Assembly (NCBI GenBank): GCA_031400455.1
Contig: JANNPX010000006.1
Coordinates: 56,205 to 120,204 of the forward strand
DNA from: JANXYW01 sp031400455
Lineage (GTDB): Bacteria > Chloroflexota > Dehalococcoidia > DSTF01 > JACRBR01
DNA: 64,000 nucleotides
Direction: 5' to 3'
Part shown: piece after piece, positions 8,375-15,867 of the stretch
Layout of the letters: the number at the start of each line of letters is the position of its first letter
Numbering within the stretch: position 1 is the first letter of the stretch
Notes under the pieces: generated by a model
What the model was told of the DNA's origin: nothing
What the model saw: only the letters and a program-made list of their open reading frames with translations
The model's database searches: none
Made by a program: the position numbers and the translations under genes

Positions 8375-9553
8375 TTGCCATTGAAGACCCGGGCGACATT
8401 GAAGAGGCATCCGAAACTGCGGCTTGGACTGATCGTCGCGCTTGCGGCGGCGCTGCTCTCAGTCATGGTCCTCCCCGCGCAACCAACCGAGGCAGGCCCA
8501 ACATCGGGCCCGACGGCGATCGTGTCGCTCGGCGACAGTTTCATCTCAGGCGAGGCGGGCCGCTGGCAGGGCAATAGTCTCAACATCCTGGGCACGCGTG
8601 ACGGCACGGACCGGGCAGCACGATGCACGTGGATCTTCTGCTCGTACGACGCGAGCCGCGTGTACGGGTCAACGGCATCCAGCGGTTGCCACCGCTCCGA
8701 TGTCGCCACTATCAAGACCGCCGGAATCTCGGTCAGCGAGAAGATCAACCTCGCCTGCTCCGGCGCGAAGAGCCAGAACATCTGGCGGGCGTCGCAGGGC
8801 GGACAGAGCTTCAAGGGCGAGACTCCGCAGGCGGATCAGCTGCTGACCGTAGCCCAGCAGAAGAACGTGAAGCTCGTCGTCCTGACGATCCTGGCTAACG
8901 ACGTTGGCTTCGCCGACATCGTGCTCAACTGCGCCGCGGGATGGGTGCTAGGAGCTGGGTCGTGCAACCAGGCGCAGCAGGCAGCATTGCAGGCCGCCAT
9001 GCCCGCGGCGCAGGCGGGCCTTCGCAAGTCAATCGACGAGGTGCGGGCCGTGATGGCCGCCTCGGGATACAGCCCGTCGCAGTGGAAGTTCGTGATTGCC
9101 GGCTACGCATCGCCGGTACCAGCCGCAGCGGACGTACGGTACGCGGGGTCAGACCGATGGTGGACCGGCGGATGCCCGTTCTACGACTCGGACTTCAACT
9201 GGGCGAAGCAAGTCGCCACGCCGTTCATCATCGATAGCATGAAGACGGTCGCGGCCGAGAAGGGCGTGCAGTTCCTCGACGTGAGAGATTCACTGAACGG
9301 CCATGAGGTCTGCCACCGAAGCTCCTCGCTGGTGTCGAGCAGCCCCAACCCCGTAACGAGCGAGTGGGTGCGCTGGGTGAACACCGGGTGCTGCCAGGGC
9401 GATTCCCAGGAGTCAGTTCACCCCAACGCCTATGGCGAGCGCGCGCTGGGCAAGTGCGTCGAGTTGATGAACGCGAAGACGAGCGGCAACTGGACGTGCA
9501 GAAACACGGCCGGTCAGAGCTACAACGCAATGACGCTGACTTCGATTCCGTAA
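8375..9553 (+). CDS. Secreted SGNH/GDSL-family hydrolase
   Basis: Read from a TTG start with GAAGGGAG eight bases upstream, the product is 392 residues with a clean signal peptide: a basic KRHPKLR segment, a hydrophobic GLIVALAAALLSVMV core and a cleavage region near PTEAGPT. The mature enzyme opens with IVSLGDSFISGEAGRW (block I, catalytic Ser in GDS), has LTILANDVGFAD (block III Asn), and ends with the block V catalytic His in ESVHPNAYGERALG. Several Cys residues suggest disulfides in an extracytoplasmic esterase or lipase resembling actinobacterial SGNH enzymes. The upstream in-frame ATG at 8318 would spoil the signal peptide. Confidence 0.85.
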   Translation: MPLKTRATLKRHPKLRLGLIVALAAALLSVMVLPAQPTEAGPTSGPTAIVSLGDSFISGEAGRWQGNSLNILGTRDGTDRAARCTWIFCSYDASRVYGSTASSGCHRSDVATIKTAGISVSEKINLACSGAKSQNIWRASQGGQSFKGETPQADQLLTVAQQKNVKLVVLTILANDVGFADIVLNCAAGWVLGAGSCNQAQQAALQAAMPAAQAGLRKSIDEVRAVMAASGYSPSQWKFVIAGYASPVPAAADVRYAGSDRWWTGGCPFYDSDFNWAKQVATPFIIDSMKTVAAEKGVQFLDVRDSLNGHEVCHRSSSLVSSSPNPVTSEWVRWVNTGCCQGDSQESVHPNAYGERALGKCVELMNAKTSGNWTCRNTAGQSYNAMTLTSIP

Positions 9554-9654
9554 CGGAGTTCATCCTGGTTCCGAGACGTAGCGCCCGGTGCAATGCGCCG
9601 GGCGCTACTCGTCACTGCCATAGCCCTGAGCTGCGGCCGCCGCTACAGTGCGAC

Positions 9655-11067
9655 GTGCAAACGTCCGAGTCCGAAGATGTCCTGATTTCCGACGCTCCTG
9701 CGGATGCCGGAGGGCGAAGTCCTGCGACGACTTCTTTGCGGGCGTACGGGATGCGCGCGCTCGTCGTGCTGTTCATCCTCAACGCCGTCGACGAGTTTGA
9801 CCGAGCCGTGCTTGCGGTCGCGCTTGACGACATCCGCGAGCACTTCGGCGTGTCGGACTTCACGATTGGGCTACTGCCCCTCGCCGTGATCTTCATCACG
9901 GGCATCCTCGCCTTGCCTGTAGGCAACTGGGCAGACCGCTGGAGCCGCCGCAACATCCTCGTGATCGGAGCTGTCGTCTGGGGCAGCGCGGGCATATTCG
10001 CCGCGTTGGCGCGATCCTTCGTGCAGCTCTTCCTCACGCGCGCACTGCTGGGAGCCGGCCAGGGAACGATCGGACCGACGCACCTGAGCCTGCTGTCCGA
10101 CTACTATCCGGTGAGCGTGCGCGGCCGCGTGATGAACTACTGGCGATCGGGGAATGCGTTCGGGCAGATCGTGGGCGCGATCATCGGCGGAGCGATCGTC
10201 GCTACCGCCGGATGGCGCTGGGCGTTCGCCGCGGCTTCCGTACCGGGCCTGATCTTCGGGCTGTACGCGTTGACGTTGCGCGAACCGAAGCGAGGCGAGT
10301 CGGACCTGGCATCGGCAATCGAGGACAACCCGCTGCTGGCCGACTTCCTACGCGAACCCGAGACGAAGTTGGGGTTCTTCGAGAGCCTTTCGACCATCTT
10401 CAAGATCCGCACGCTCCGCTATCTCATCTTCGCCAACGCTGCTATCGGGTTCACGCTGTTCGGCATCGTCTTCTGGTTGCCGGCGTTGTTCGAGCGCAAA
10501 TACGGCTTCTCGACGCCGCAGGCCAGCGGCGCGTTCGCCGCGCTGGCGCTCGCCGGTTTCGTCGGCACGTGGTTCGGCGGCCCGTTCTTCGATCGGCGGA
10601 TGCACCGCGGCTTCTCGCACCTGACGCGCATCGGCGCTGGTGCCGTTGCCGTCCTCGCCGTGTCATGGACGGTCGGATTCGCCATTCCGTATGCTCCGAT
10701 CTCGCTCGTCCTGCTTGTCGGTGGCGGGTTCCTCGCGGCATTCGGGTCCGGGGGATTTATCCCCGTGGTAGCCGCCTGTTCTCCGCCGCGTATCCGCAGT
10801 CAGTCCTTCGCAGCGTTCGGACTGGCGCTCGCCGTCTGCGGCGCCGCGGCGGCGCCCGTCGTCGTCGGCGGCATGTCGGAGCTATTTCAGCAGCGGTTCG
10901 ATGTTAGCGAAGGCGACAGCCTGCGCTACGCCATCATCATCGCGACGGCGACCGTCGCATCGCTGGGCGCGTGGCTCGTGTACGAAGCCAGCCGCAGCGC
11001 CGATGAGGACGTGCAGCGAGTGTTCGGCGAGTTCATCGCAGAGCACACCGTTGCAGCGTCTGCGTGA
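9655..11067 (+). CDS. Major facilitator superfamily transporter
   Basis: About 470 residues with roughly twelve hydrophobic helices. MFS signatures are visible: the helix 1 segment ALVVLFILNAVDEFDRAVLAVAL, the loop 2-3 motif GNWADRWSRRNILVIG (the GxxxDRxxRR pattern), and the helix 4 region LLGAGQGTIGPTHLSLLSDYYP. It belongs near the spinster-like group of uncharacterised organic-anion or lipid carriers. The substrate is unknown. A GTG at 9655 is used as start since the longer frame overlaps the SGNH gene; an internal ATG at 9751 is the alternative. The first forty residues are polar and probably cytoplasmic. Confidence 0.85.
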   Translation: MQTSESEDVLISDAPADAGGRSPATTSLRAYGMRALVVLFILNAVDEFDRAVLAVALDDIREHFGVSDFTIGLLPLAVIFITGILALPVGNWADRWSRRNILVIGAVVWGSAGIFAALARSFVQLFLTRALLGAGQGTIGPTHLSLLSDYYPVSVRGRVMNYWRSGNAFGQIVGAIIGGAIVATAGWRWAFAAASVPGLIFGLYALTLREPKRGESDLASAIEDNPLLADFLREPETKLGFFESLSTIFKIRTLRYLIFANAAIGFTLFGIVFWLPALFERKYGFSTPQASGAFAALALAGFVGTWFGGPFFDRRMHRGFSHLTRIGAGAVAVLAVSWTVGFAIPYAPISLVLLVGGGFLAAFGSGGFIPVVAACSPPRIRSQSFAAFGLALAVCGAAAAPVVVGGMSELFQQRFDVSEGDSLRYAIIIATATVASLGAWLVYEASRSADEDVQRVFGEFIAEHTVAASA

Positions 11068-11353
11068 GCGTCAACGGAGGTTACGACGGACCGCGTTCGC
11101 CCGGTGTCGCAACGTACTTGTCAGGAGATGGCCACAAGCCGCTTGACCGAGTTTCGCCAACTCCAGGGGCTGCACTCCCCTATTTTCGCCTTCGCGCGTT
11201 GACCTTTCCTGGCTCCGAGGCGTTCTGCGAAGCGAAGCGCGGTGGCGGTCAGACGACACACCCGGCCGCCACCGCTCCTTCGGCGTCGCTCGACCACGCT
11301 GCCGGACGTTACGCCCACGCGGAGCGAGTCACGAACCCTTCCCGGTTCCCGGG

Positions 11354-12556
11354 TCAGCGGCCCGTATAGCGCTCCGCATCTTCCGAGCCCGAGGTCGCGT
11401 TGCCCGCGCTGTACGAGTGGGCGCCGGCTCCGGCGAGCTTCCCGCCATCGACGATCAGGTACTCCTCGCGAATCGGGCGCTTGCCGAACCAGCACTCCAG
11501 GATCTCGCGTGTGCCCGCGGCGTAGCGCGCCTGCGCGGAGAGCGACGTGCCGGAGACGTGCGGCGTCATACCGTGGTGCGGCATCGTCCGCCACGGGTGA
11601 TCCTGCGGCGCCGGCTGCGGGAACCAGACATCACCCGCGTACCCGGCGAGCTGCCCGCTTTCGAGCGCGCGCACCACAGCGTCACGATCGCAGATCTTCC
11701 CGCGCGCCGTGTTGATTAGATATGCGCCGCGCCTCATCTTGCCGATGAGCGCGTCGTTGAACATGTGCTCGGTCTCGGGGTGCAGCGGCGCGTTGATCGT
11801 CACGACGTCGCAGACGCGGATCATCGACTCCACATCGGCGTGGTACGTCGCGCCGAGTTCGCGCTCGACATCGGCGGGCAGGCGGTGGCGGTCGGTGTAG
11901 TGGAGCTTCACGTCGAACGGCTTGAGGCGCTTCAGCACCGCCGTGCCAATGCGGCCCGCCGCTACGGTGCCGACGGCCATGCCCTCGAGGTCGTATGACC
12001 GCTCCGCGCAGTCTGCGATGTTCCAGCCCTTGTTCACGACAGTCTGGTACGACGGGATGTAGTTGCGCACGAGCGAGAGGATCAGCATCACGACGTGCTC
12101 GCTGACGCTGATGCTGTTGCAGTACGTGACCTCCGCGACCGTGATGCCGCGCTCGATCGCCGCCTGCAAGTCGACGTGGTCCGAGCCGATGCCGGCCGTG
12201 ATCGCCAGCTTGAGGTTCGGCGCCTTCGCGATGCGCTCCGCCGTCAGATACGCGGGCCAAAACGGCTGCGAGATGACGATCTCGGCGTCCGCAAGCTCGC
12301 GATCAAAGACGCTGTTCGCGCCGTCCTTGTCCGCGGTGACGACCAGCGTGTGGCCGCTCGCCTCAAGAAACTTGCGCAGCCCAAGCTCGCCGGAGACGGA
12401 GCCCAGGAGCTGACCCGGCACGAAGTCGATGCCGGCCGGCGTCGGCAGCGTCTGGCCGTCCGGATAGCGCTCGAGTGTGGGGATGCCGTCGCGGGCGTAG
12501 GAGGTGGGGTAGCCGTCCACCGGGTCGTCGTAGAGCACGCAGAGCACTTTGGCCAT
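11354..12556 (-). CDS. fdh: NAD-dependent formate dehydrogenase
   Basis: A 400-residue D-2-hydroxyacid-dehydrogenase-fold enzyme that matches the metal-free NAD-formate dehydrogenase of methylotrophs along its whole length: MAKVLCVLYDDPVDGYP, QTLPTPAGIDFVPGQLLGS, ISQPFWPAYLT, LAITAGIGSDHVDL, VTYCNSISVSEHVV, GYAGDVWFPQPAPQDHPWR and MTPHVSGTSLSAQARYAAG. The catalytic Arg (NTARGKICDRD region) and His (TPHVSG) and the formate-binding Asn (TYCNS) are present. The nucleotide loop is AAGRIGTAV followed later by YTDRHR, whose Asp suits NAD rather than NADP. It oxidises formate to CO2 in the cytoplasm, making NADH. GGAGGAG precedes the ATG. Confidence 0.97.
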   Translation of the reverse strand: MAKVLCVLYDDPVDGYPTSYARDGIPTLERYPDGQTLPTPAGIDFVPGQLLGSVSGELGLRKFLEASGHTLVVTADKDGANSVFDRELADAEIVISQPFWPAYLTAERIAKAPNLKLAITAGIGSDHVDLQAAIERGITVAEVTYCNSISVSEHVVMLILSLVRNYIPSYQTVVNKGWNIADCAERSYDLEGMAVGTVAAGRIGTAVLKRLKPFDVKLHYTDRHRLPADVERELGATYHADVESMIRVCDVVTINAPLHPETEHMFNDALIGKMRRGAYLINTARGKICDRDAVVRALESGQLAGYAGDVWFPQPAPQDHPWRTMPHHGMTPHVSGTSLSAQARYAAGTREILECWFGKRPIREEYLIVDGGKLAGAGAHSYSAGNATSGSEDAERYTGR

Positions 12557-12594
12557 GTCGTCGACTCCTCCAGAGCTATGTTGCGAGAAGGGTG

Positions 12595-12673
<79 letters not shown>

Positions 12674-13185
12674 ACGAGTGCGCGGGAAGGATAGCAAACG
12701 TCCATCGCGAACCGTGCGAGAGTGATGGCAGGTAGGTCAAGGATCGGAGCGACGCATGCCTGCCGAACTACATGACGTGACAGCCCGCTGGGAATCTCAA
12801 GACGACAGCACGACCGCAGCAGTCGCCACTGCTCCAGGTTTCTGAGCGGGTTCCAGCACCGACGGCCGCAGCACCACCTCCCCCGACAGCGCGCGGTGAC
12901 CGCCAGCATCGACGGTCCAGCGGAGCGCGGACGGACGGAGGAACTCCGGGACGGCGTTGCCGTGGCGCTGGCTGAGCCAGACCATGCGGTCGAGGGCGCG
13001 TTCTTTGTCGAGCACTAACATCGACCGAAGGGTCTGCGTTCCGGGGTGCGGCTGTAATGAGGGTTCGCCCTGACGGACACGGTTCCGTCACCCTCGGATG
13101 TCCGCCGATCGGCGCTGATCCCGCGCATAGCGCTGAACAATGGAGCGCGGGCGCCCCGCCCGTAAACACCCGTCGTAGAGACCTG
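12674..13185. other. 512-bp gap without a supported gene
   Basis: A 74-codon ATG frame on the minus strand (12797-13021, starting MLVLDKERALDRMVW) is open, but it has no ribosome binding site and no recognisable family, so I do not call it. A small palindrome, CGGGCGCCCCGCCCG, sits at 13148-13162 close to the pyrD stop codon and may act as a transcript end or be another dispersed repeat. Confidence 0.5.
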
Positions 13186-14205
13186 CTACAGGTAGTCCGC
13201 AGCTTTGTAGCTTCGGGCGGCGGCGATCAGTTCTGTTATGTCCTGCACGTTCTCGTCGCGCATGAAGCGCTCGATGCCATCGAGCACGTCGAGCGGCGCG
13301 TTGGGGTCGCGGAAGGTCGCGGTGCCGACTTGCACGGCCGTCGCGCCCGCCATGATGAATTCGAGCGCATCGGTGCCCGTCGAGATGCCGCCGCAGCCGA
13401 TGATCGGCACATCGACCGCGCCCGCAACCTGCCACACCATGCGCAGCGCGACCGGCTTCAGCGCGGGGCCCGACAGCCCGGCGAAGACGCGCGCGATGCT
13501 CGGGCGGCGGCTCGTCACGTCGATCGACATCGCCTGCAGCGTATTGATGACGCACAGCGCGCTCGCACCGGCATCGACGACGCGGCGCGCGATTTCGGCG
13601 ATATCGGCGACGTTCGGCGTGAGTTTGACGATGACGGGCAGCGTCGTCGCGCGCACACAGGCGGCCGTGACCGACGCGGCGACGGCCGCGTCCTGTCCGA
13701 ACTCCATGCCGCCACGCTGCGCGTTCGGGCTGCTGATGTTCAGTTCGAGCCCCGCGACGCCCTCGACGCCTTCGAGCGCGGCCGCGCACTCGCCGTACTC
13801 CTCGGCGCTGCTGCCGAGGATGCTGACGATGACGGGCACCTTCCAGCGCGCCCACGTCGGCGCCAGTTCGCGCCGCAGCTTGTCGATGCCGACATTCTGC
13901 AGACCGATGGAGTTGAGCATTCCTGCCGGCGTCTCGTCGATGCGCTGCGTCGGCGAGCCGGAGCGCGGCCGCAGCGTCGTCGTCTTGCTGACGATGGCGC
14001 CCAGGCGGTTGATGTCGATGAGCTTCGCGTACTCGATGCCGTAGCTGAACGTGCCCGAAGCCACCATCACGGGGTTAGCGAGCGTAAGGCTGTTCTTGCC
14101 CGCAGCGATATCGACCGCGAGCTTCAGCGGTGACCGAGGCGAGGGAACCGCAGATTTCGCAGATGGCGCAGATTTGTTGGGGCTGGGTGAAGGTGTGTCT
14201 GGCAT
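13186..14205 (-). CDS. pyrD: Dihydroorotate dehydrogenase, class 1 (PyrD), with Ser at the usual Cys position
   Basis: A 339-residue FMN TIM barrel that oxidises dihydroorotate to orotate in pyrimidine synthesis. Class 1B features: LANPVMVASGTFSYG, GAIVSKTTTLRPRSG, NSIGLQNVG, IVKLTPNVADI, INTLQAMSID and IIGCGGISTGTDALEFI with the phosphate-binding GATAVQVGTA. Where class 1 enzymes have the catalytic Cys (NxSCPN) this protein reads LNISSPNAQRGG. No pyrK partner is adjacent. The first twenty or so residues are Ser/Pro/Lys-rich and are encoded partly by repeat DNA (14147-14182), so the functional start may lie further in. The family assignment is firm; the electron acceptor is not known. Confidence 0.93.
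   Translation of the reverse strand: MPDTPSPSPNKSAPSAKSAVPSPRSPLKLAVDIAAGKNSLTLANPVMVASGTFSYGIEYAKLIDINRLGAIVSKTTTLRPRSGSPTQRIDETPAGMLNSIGLQNVGIDKLRRELAPTWARWKVPVIVSILGSSAEEYGECAAALEGVEGVAGLELNISSPNAQRGGMEFGQDAAVAASVTAACVRATTLPVIVKLTPNVADIAEIARRVVDAGASALCVINTLQAMSIDVTSRRPSIARVFAGLSGPALKPVALRMVWQVAGAVDVPIIGCGGISTGTDALEFIMAGATAVQVGTATFRDPNAPLDVLDGIERFMRDENVQDITELIAAARSYKAADYL
14147..14182. repeat. 9-bp-periodic repeat, family B, inside the pyrD 5' coding end
   Basis: Three CGCAGATTT-like units at nine-base spacing end with TTTGTTGGGG, matching the right end of the copy at 1131-1174. On the minus strand they encode about residues 8-20 of the annotated PyrD, a stretch outside the conserved barrel. 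Confidence 0.65.
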
Positions 14206-14298
14206 ATCGTCGTCGGATTATAGCCGGGGCGTTTGCCATACTGGATTGGGGACTCGGAACCAGCATCGCACAGCCCGCAACCAGCGACGGAGGATCAC

Positions 14299-14526
14299 AT
14301 GGGACGCAAGGAGCTCGAGGCGCTGATCGCGGTGCTGCAGCAGCAGTTGGCGAAGGGGCGCGACGGCGTGATTGTCGGCTCCTGGCAGATCATCTTCAGC
14401 CGCGACCACAACGCCTTCCTGTTCGAGAAGTGCGAGATGGGCGGCTATTGCGAAGAGCGCCCGAGCGTCGTGAGCCTCGAGGGGAAGGTGCTCGACAAGG
14501 GCGGCCCCCTCCTCGGCGGCGCCTGA
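14299..14526 (+). CDS. Small conserved-looking hypothetical protein
   Basis: A 75-residue protein that I do not recognise. The start is well supported by GGAGG seven bases before ATG. It opens with an amphipathic helix (ELEALIAVLQQQLAKG), then shows alternating hydrophobic strands (GVIVGSWQIIFSRDH, AFLFEKCEMGGYCEE) and ends at GGPLLGGA. It has two Cys residues (EKCEMGGYCEE) and no signal peptide or membrane helix. Codon use matches its neighbours. It is divergent from pyrD and followed by a family A repeat. Confidence 0.65.
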   Translation: MGRKELEALIAVLQQQLAKGRDGVIVGSWQIIFSRDHNAFLFEKCEMGGYCEERPSVVSLEGKVLDKGGPLLGGA

Positions 14527-14557
14527 CGCGCCTCCTCAACAAGTGCTCCGATCCGAG

Positions 14558-14603
14558 CCCCTCTCTGCCGGGCGGAGAGGGGTGGCCAAAGGCCGGGGTG
14601 AGG
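14558..14603. repeat. Palindromic repeat, family A
   Basis: CCCCTCTC faces GAGAGGGG around a short loop, followed by GGCCAAAGGCCGGGGTGAGG. It shares this architecture with the copies at 1978-2022 and 24648-24693, and it abuts the stop codon of the HAD hydrolase gene. Confidence 0.8.
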
Positions 14604-15287
14604 TCACCCGCAGATGATGTCTACCGCGCGCTCCACATCAGAGAGATCCGCAAGCGCTACATCCGCACCACAAGCCAGCAGAGCCTCCACGGAGTCGCGG
14701 CCGGTAGCCACGGCCAGCGCGAACGCATCGTTCGCTTTCGCGGCGCTGACGTCGTGCGGCGTGTCACCGATGATCACCACGCGATCGTCGCTGCCGCCGT
14801 TCCGCAGCCGCTCGATGCCGGCGCCGATCACTTCGTGGCGATGCTCGGAGTCCTCGCCGAAGCCGCCGATGCAACCCGGGAAGTGGCGCGCGATCTCGTA
14901 GTGGCGGAGCTTGAGTTCGCCCGCGCGACGAAAGTTGCCGGTGCCGAGCCCCTGCACGACGTCGTCGCGAGCATCCAGCGCTTCGAGCAGCGCGACGATG
15001 CCTGGCATGAGGCGGCCCGTCGTCACCTCGTTCATCGCCCTGTGCAAATGCGGGATGTACGCATCGAGGAATCGCGCCCGTTCGGCGAGGATCCGATCTT
15101 CGGCGACACCGTGCGCGCGCGCCGCGTCGCCGAAGATCGCGGCGTCACTGCGGCCGGAGAACTCGACGCGGCCGAAGCCGTCATCCACGCCGTAGATGTC
15201 AAGGAACGCGCGGTTCATCCCGATGCCGCCCGCACCGCCCGTATACAGCAGCGTGTTGTCGATGTCCCATAGGACGATGGTACGCAC
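14604..15287 (-). CDS. HAD-superfamily hydrolase (phosphoglycolate phosphatase-like)
   Basis: A 227-residue haloacid-dehalogenase-fold phosphatase. Motif I is VLWDIDNTLL (nucleophile Asp and general acid Asp), a helical cap follows, motif II is near GLGTGNF, and motif IV is VVIIGDTPHDVSAAKAND. This pattern is that of the Gph/beta-phosphoglucomutase-like subgroup with a C1 cap; it probably dephosphorylates a small metabolite. I start at a GTG (VRTIVLWD) because the longest frame begins inside a dispersed repeat that supplies the meaningless MLRYAQHDKRSG leader. The substrate is not predictable. Confidence 0.85.
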   Translation of the reverse strand: MRTIVLWDIDNTLLYTGGAGGIGMNRAFLDIYGVDDGFGRVEFSGRSDAAIFGDAARAHGVAEDRILAERARFLDAYIPHLHRAMNEVTTGRLMPGIVALLEALDARDDVVQGLGTGNFRRAGELKLRHYEIARHFPGCIGGFGEDSEHRHEVIGAGIERLRNGGSDDRVVIIGDTPHDVSAAKANDAFALAVATGRDSVEALLACGADVALADLSDVERAVDIICG

Positions 15288-15306
15288 GGTTCTCCAGCCA
15301 GATCGC

Positions 15307-15375
15307 TTGTCATGCTGAGCGTAGCGAAGCATCTACTCCGATCGAGCAAGATGCGTCGCTTTGCGCAGCACGACA
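15307..15375. repeat. Inverted dispersed repeat, family G
   Basis: TCATGCTGAGCGTAGCGAAG with following CATCT is mirrored about 20 bases later by AGATGCGTCGC...GCGCAGCACGACA. This looks like a widespread bacterial intergenic inverted repeat. Both arms lie between the HAD and rhodanese genes, upstream of the HAD start. Confidence 0.75.
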
Positions 15376-15380
15376 GTTAG

Positions 15381-15722
15381 TTACGCCTCTACCGGCTGGC
15401 CCGCCTTCTTCCAGGCGTCGGTGCCACCGTCGAGCGTGTAGAGCTTGTCGGCGGGCAGTCCGGCCGCGGCAGCCATCTCGGCGGCGAGTGCGCTGCGCTG
15501 GCCGACGGCACAGACGAAGAGGATCTTCTTGTCTTTCGGAAGCTCCTCGCGGCGCGCGAAGACGCTGTTCACGGGGATCAGGGTCGCGGTGGGGATGTGG
15601 CCGGTCTGGAATTCGTTAGGATTCCGAACGTCGATGACGACGACGCCGTCCTCCTTCACCATCTCGCTCGCCTCCGCCACGTCGACGCGGTAGAAGGGCT
15701 CGCGCTCATCTTTGCTGGGCAT
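15381..15722 (-). CDS. Single-domain rhodanese-like protein
   Basis: A 113-residue rhodanese (sulfurtransferase) domain. It shows VVVIDVRNPNEFQTGHIPTA and the active-site loop CAVGQRS with the nucleophilic Cys at residue 71, followed by LDGGTDAWKKAG. Length matches GlpE/PspE-type single-domain proteins. It has no signal peptide, so it is probably cytoplasmic. It may transfer sulfane sulfur or detoxify sulfur species; the physiological partner is not evident. AAGGAG lies seven bases before the ATG. It is followed by family G repeat DNA. Confidence 0.92.
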   Translation of the reverse strand: MPSKDEREPFYRVDVAEASEMVKEDGVVVIDVRNPNEFQTGHIPTATLIPVNSVFARREELPKDKKILFVCAVGQRSALAAEMAAAAGLPADKLYTLDGGTDAWKKAGQPVEA

Positions 15723-15867
15723 GTCGGCTCCTTTTTCGATCCGGTTCGCCCCTTCAGTGTCGCAAAGCCCGCCCCGGCGGGCAACGAAGGCGCCTCCAGT
15801 TGACCGCGCGCGGCGTCAAGGCTAGATTTCCCGAACCAACGGCCTGCTATCACCAACGAGGTGCTCG

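Noticed and set aside
11068..11353. Possible small gene between the MFS and formate dehydrogenase genes
   Set aside because: Frames are short, overlap each other on both strands and show no conserved pattern or ribosome binding site.
12797..13021. 74-codon open frame between tRNA-Pro and pyrD, minus strand
   Set aside because: No ribosome binding site, no recognisable family, and competing frames of similar length overlap it.
13238..14044. Long plus-strand open frame opposite pyrD
   Set aside because: Antisense shadow of a high-GC gene with clear conserved motifs on the minus strand.
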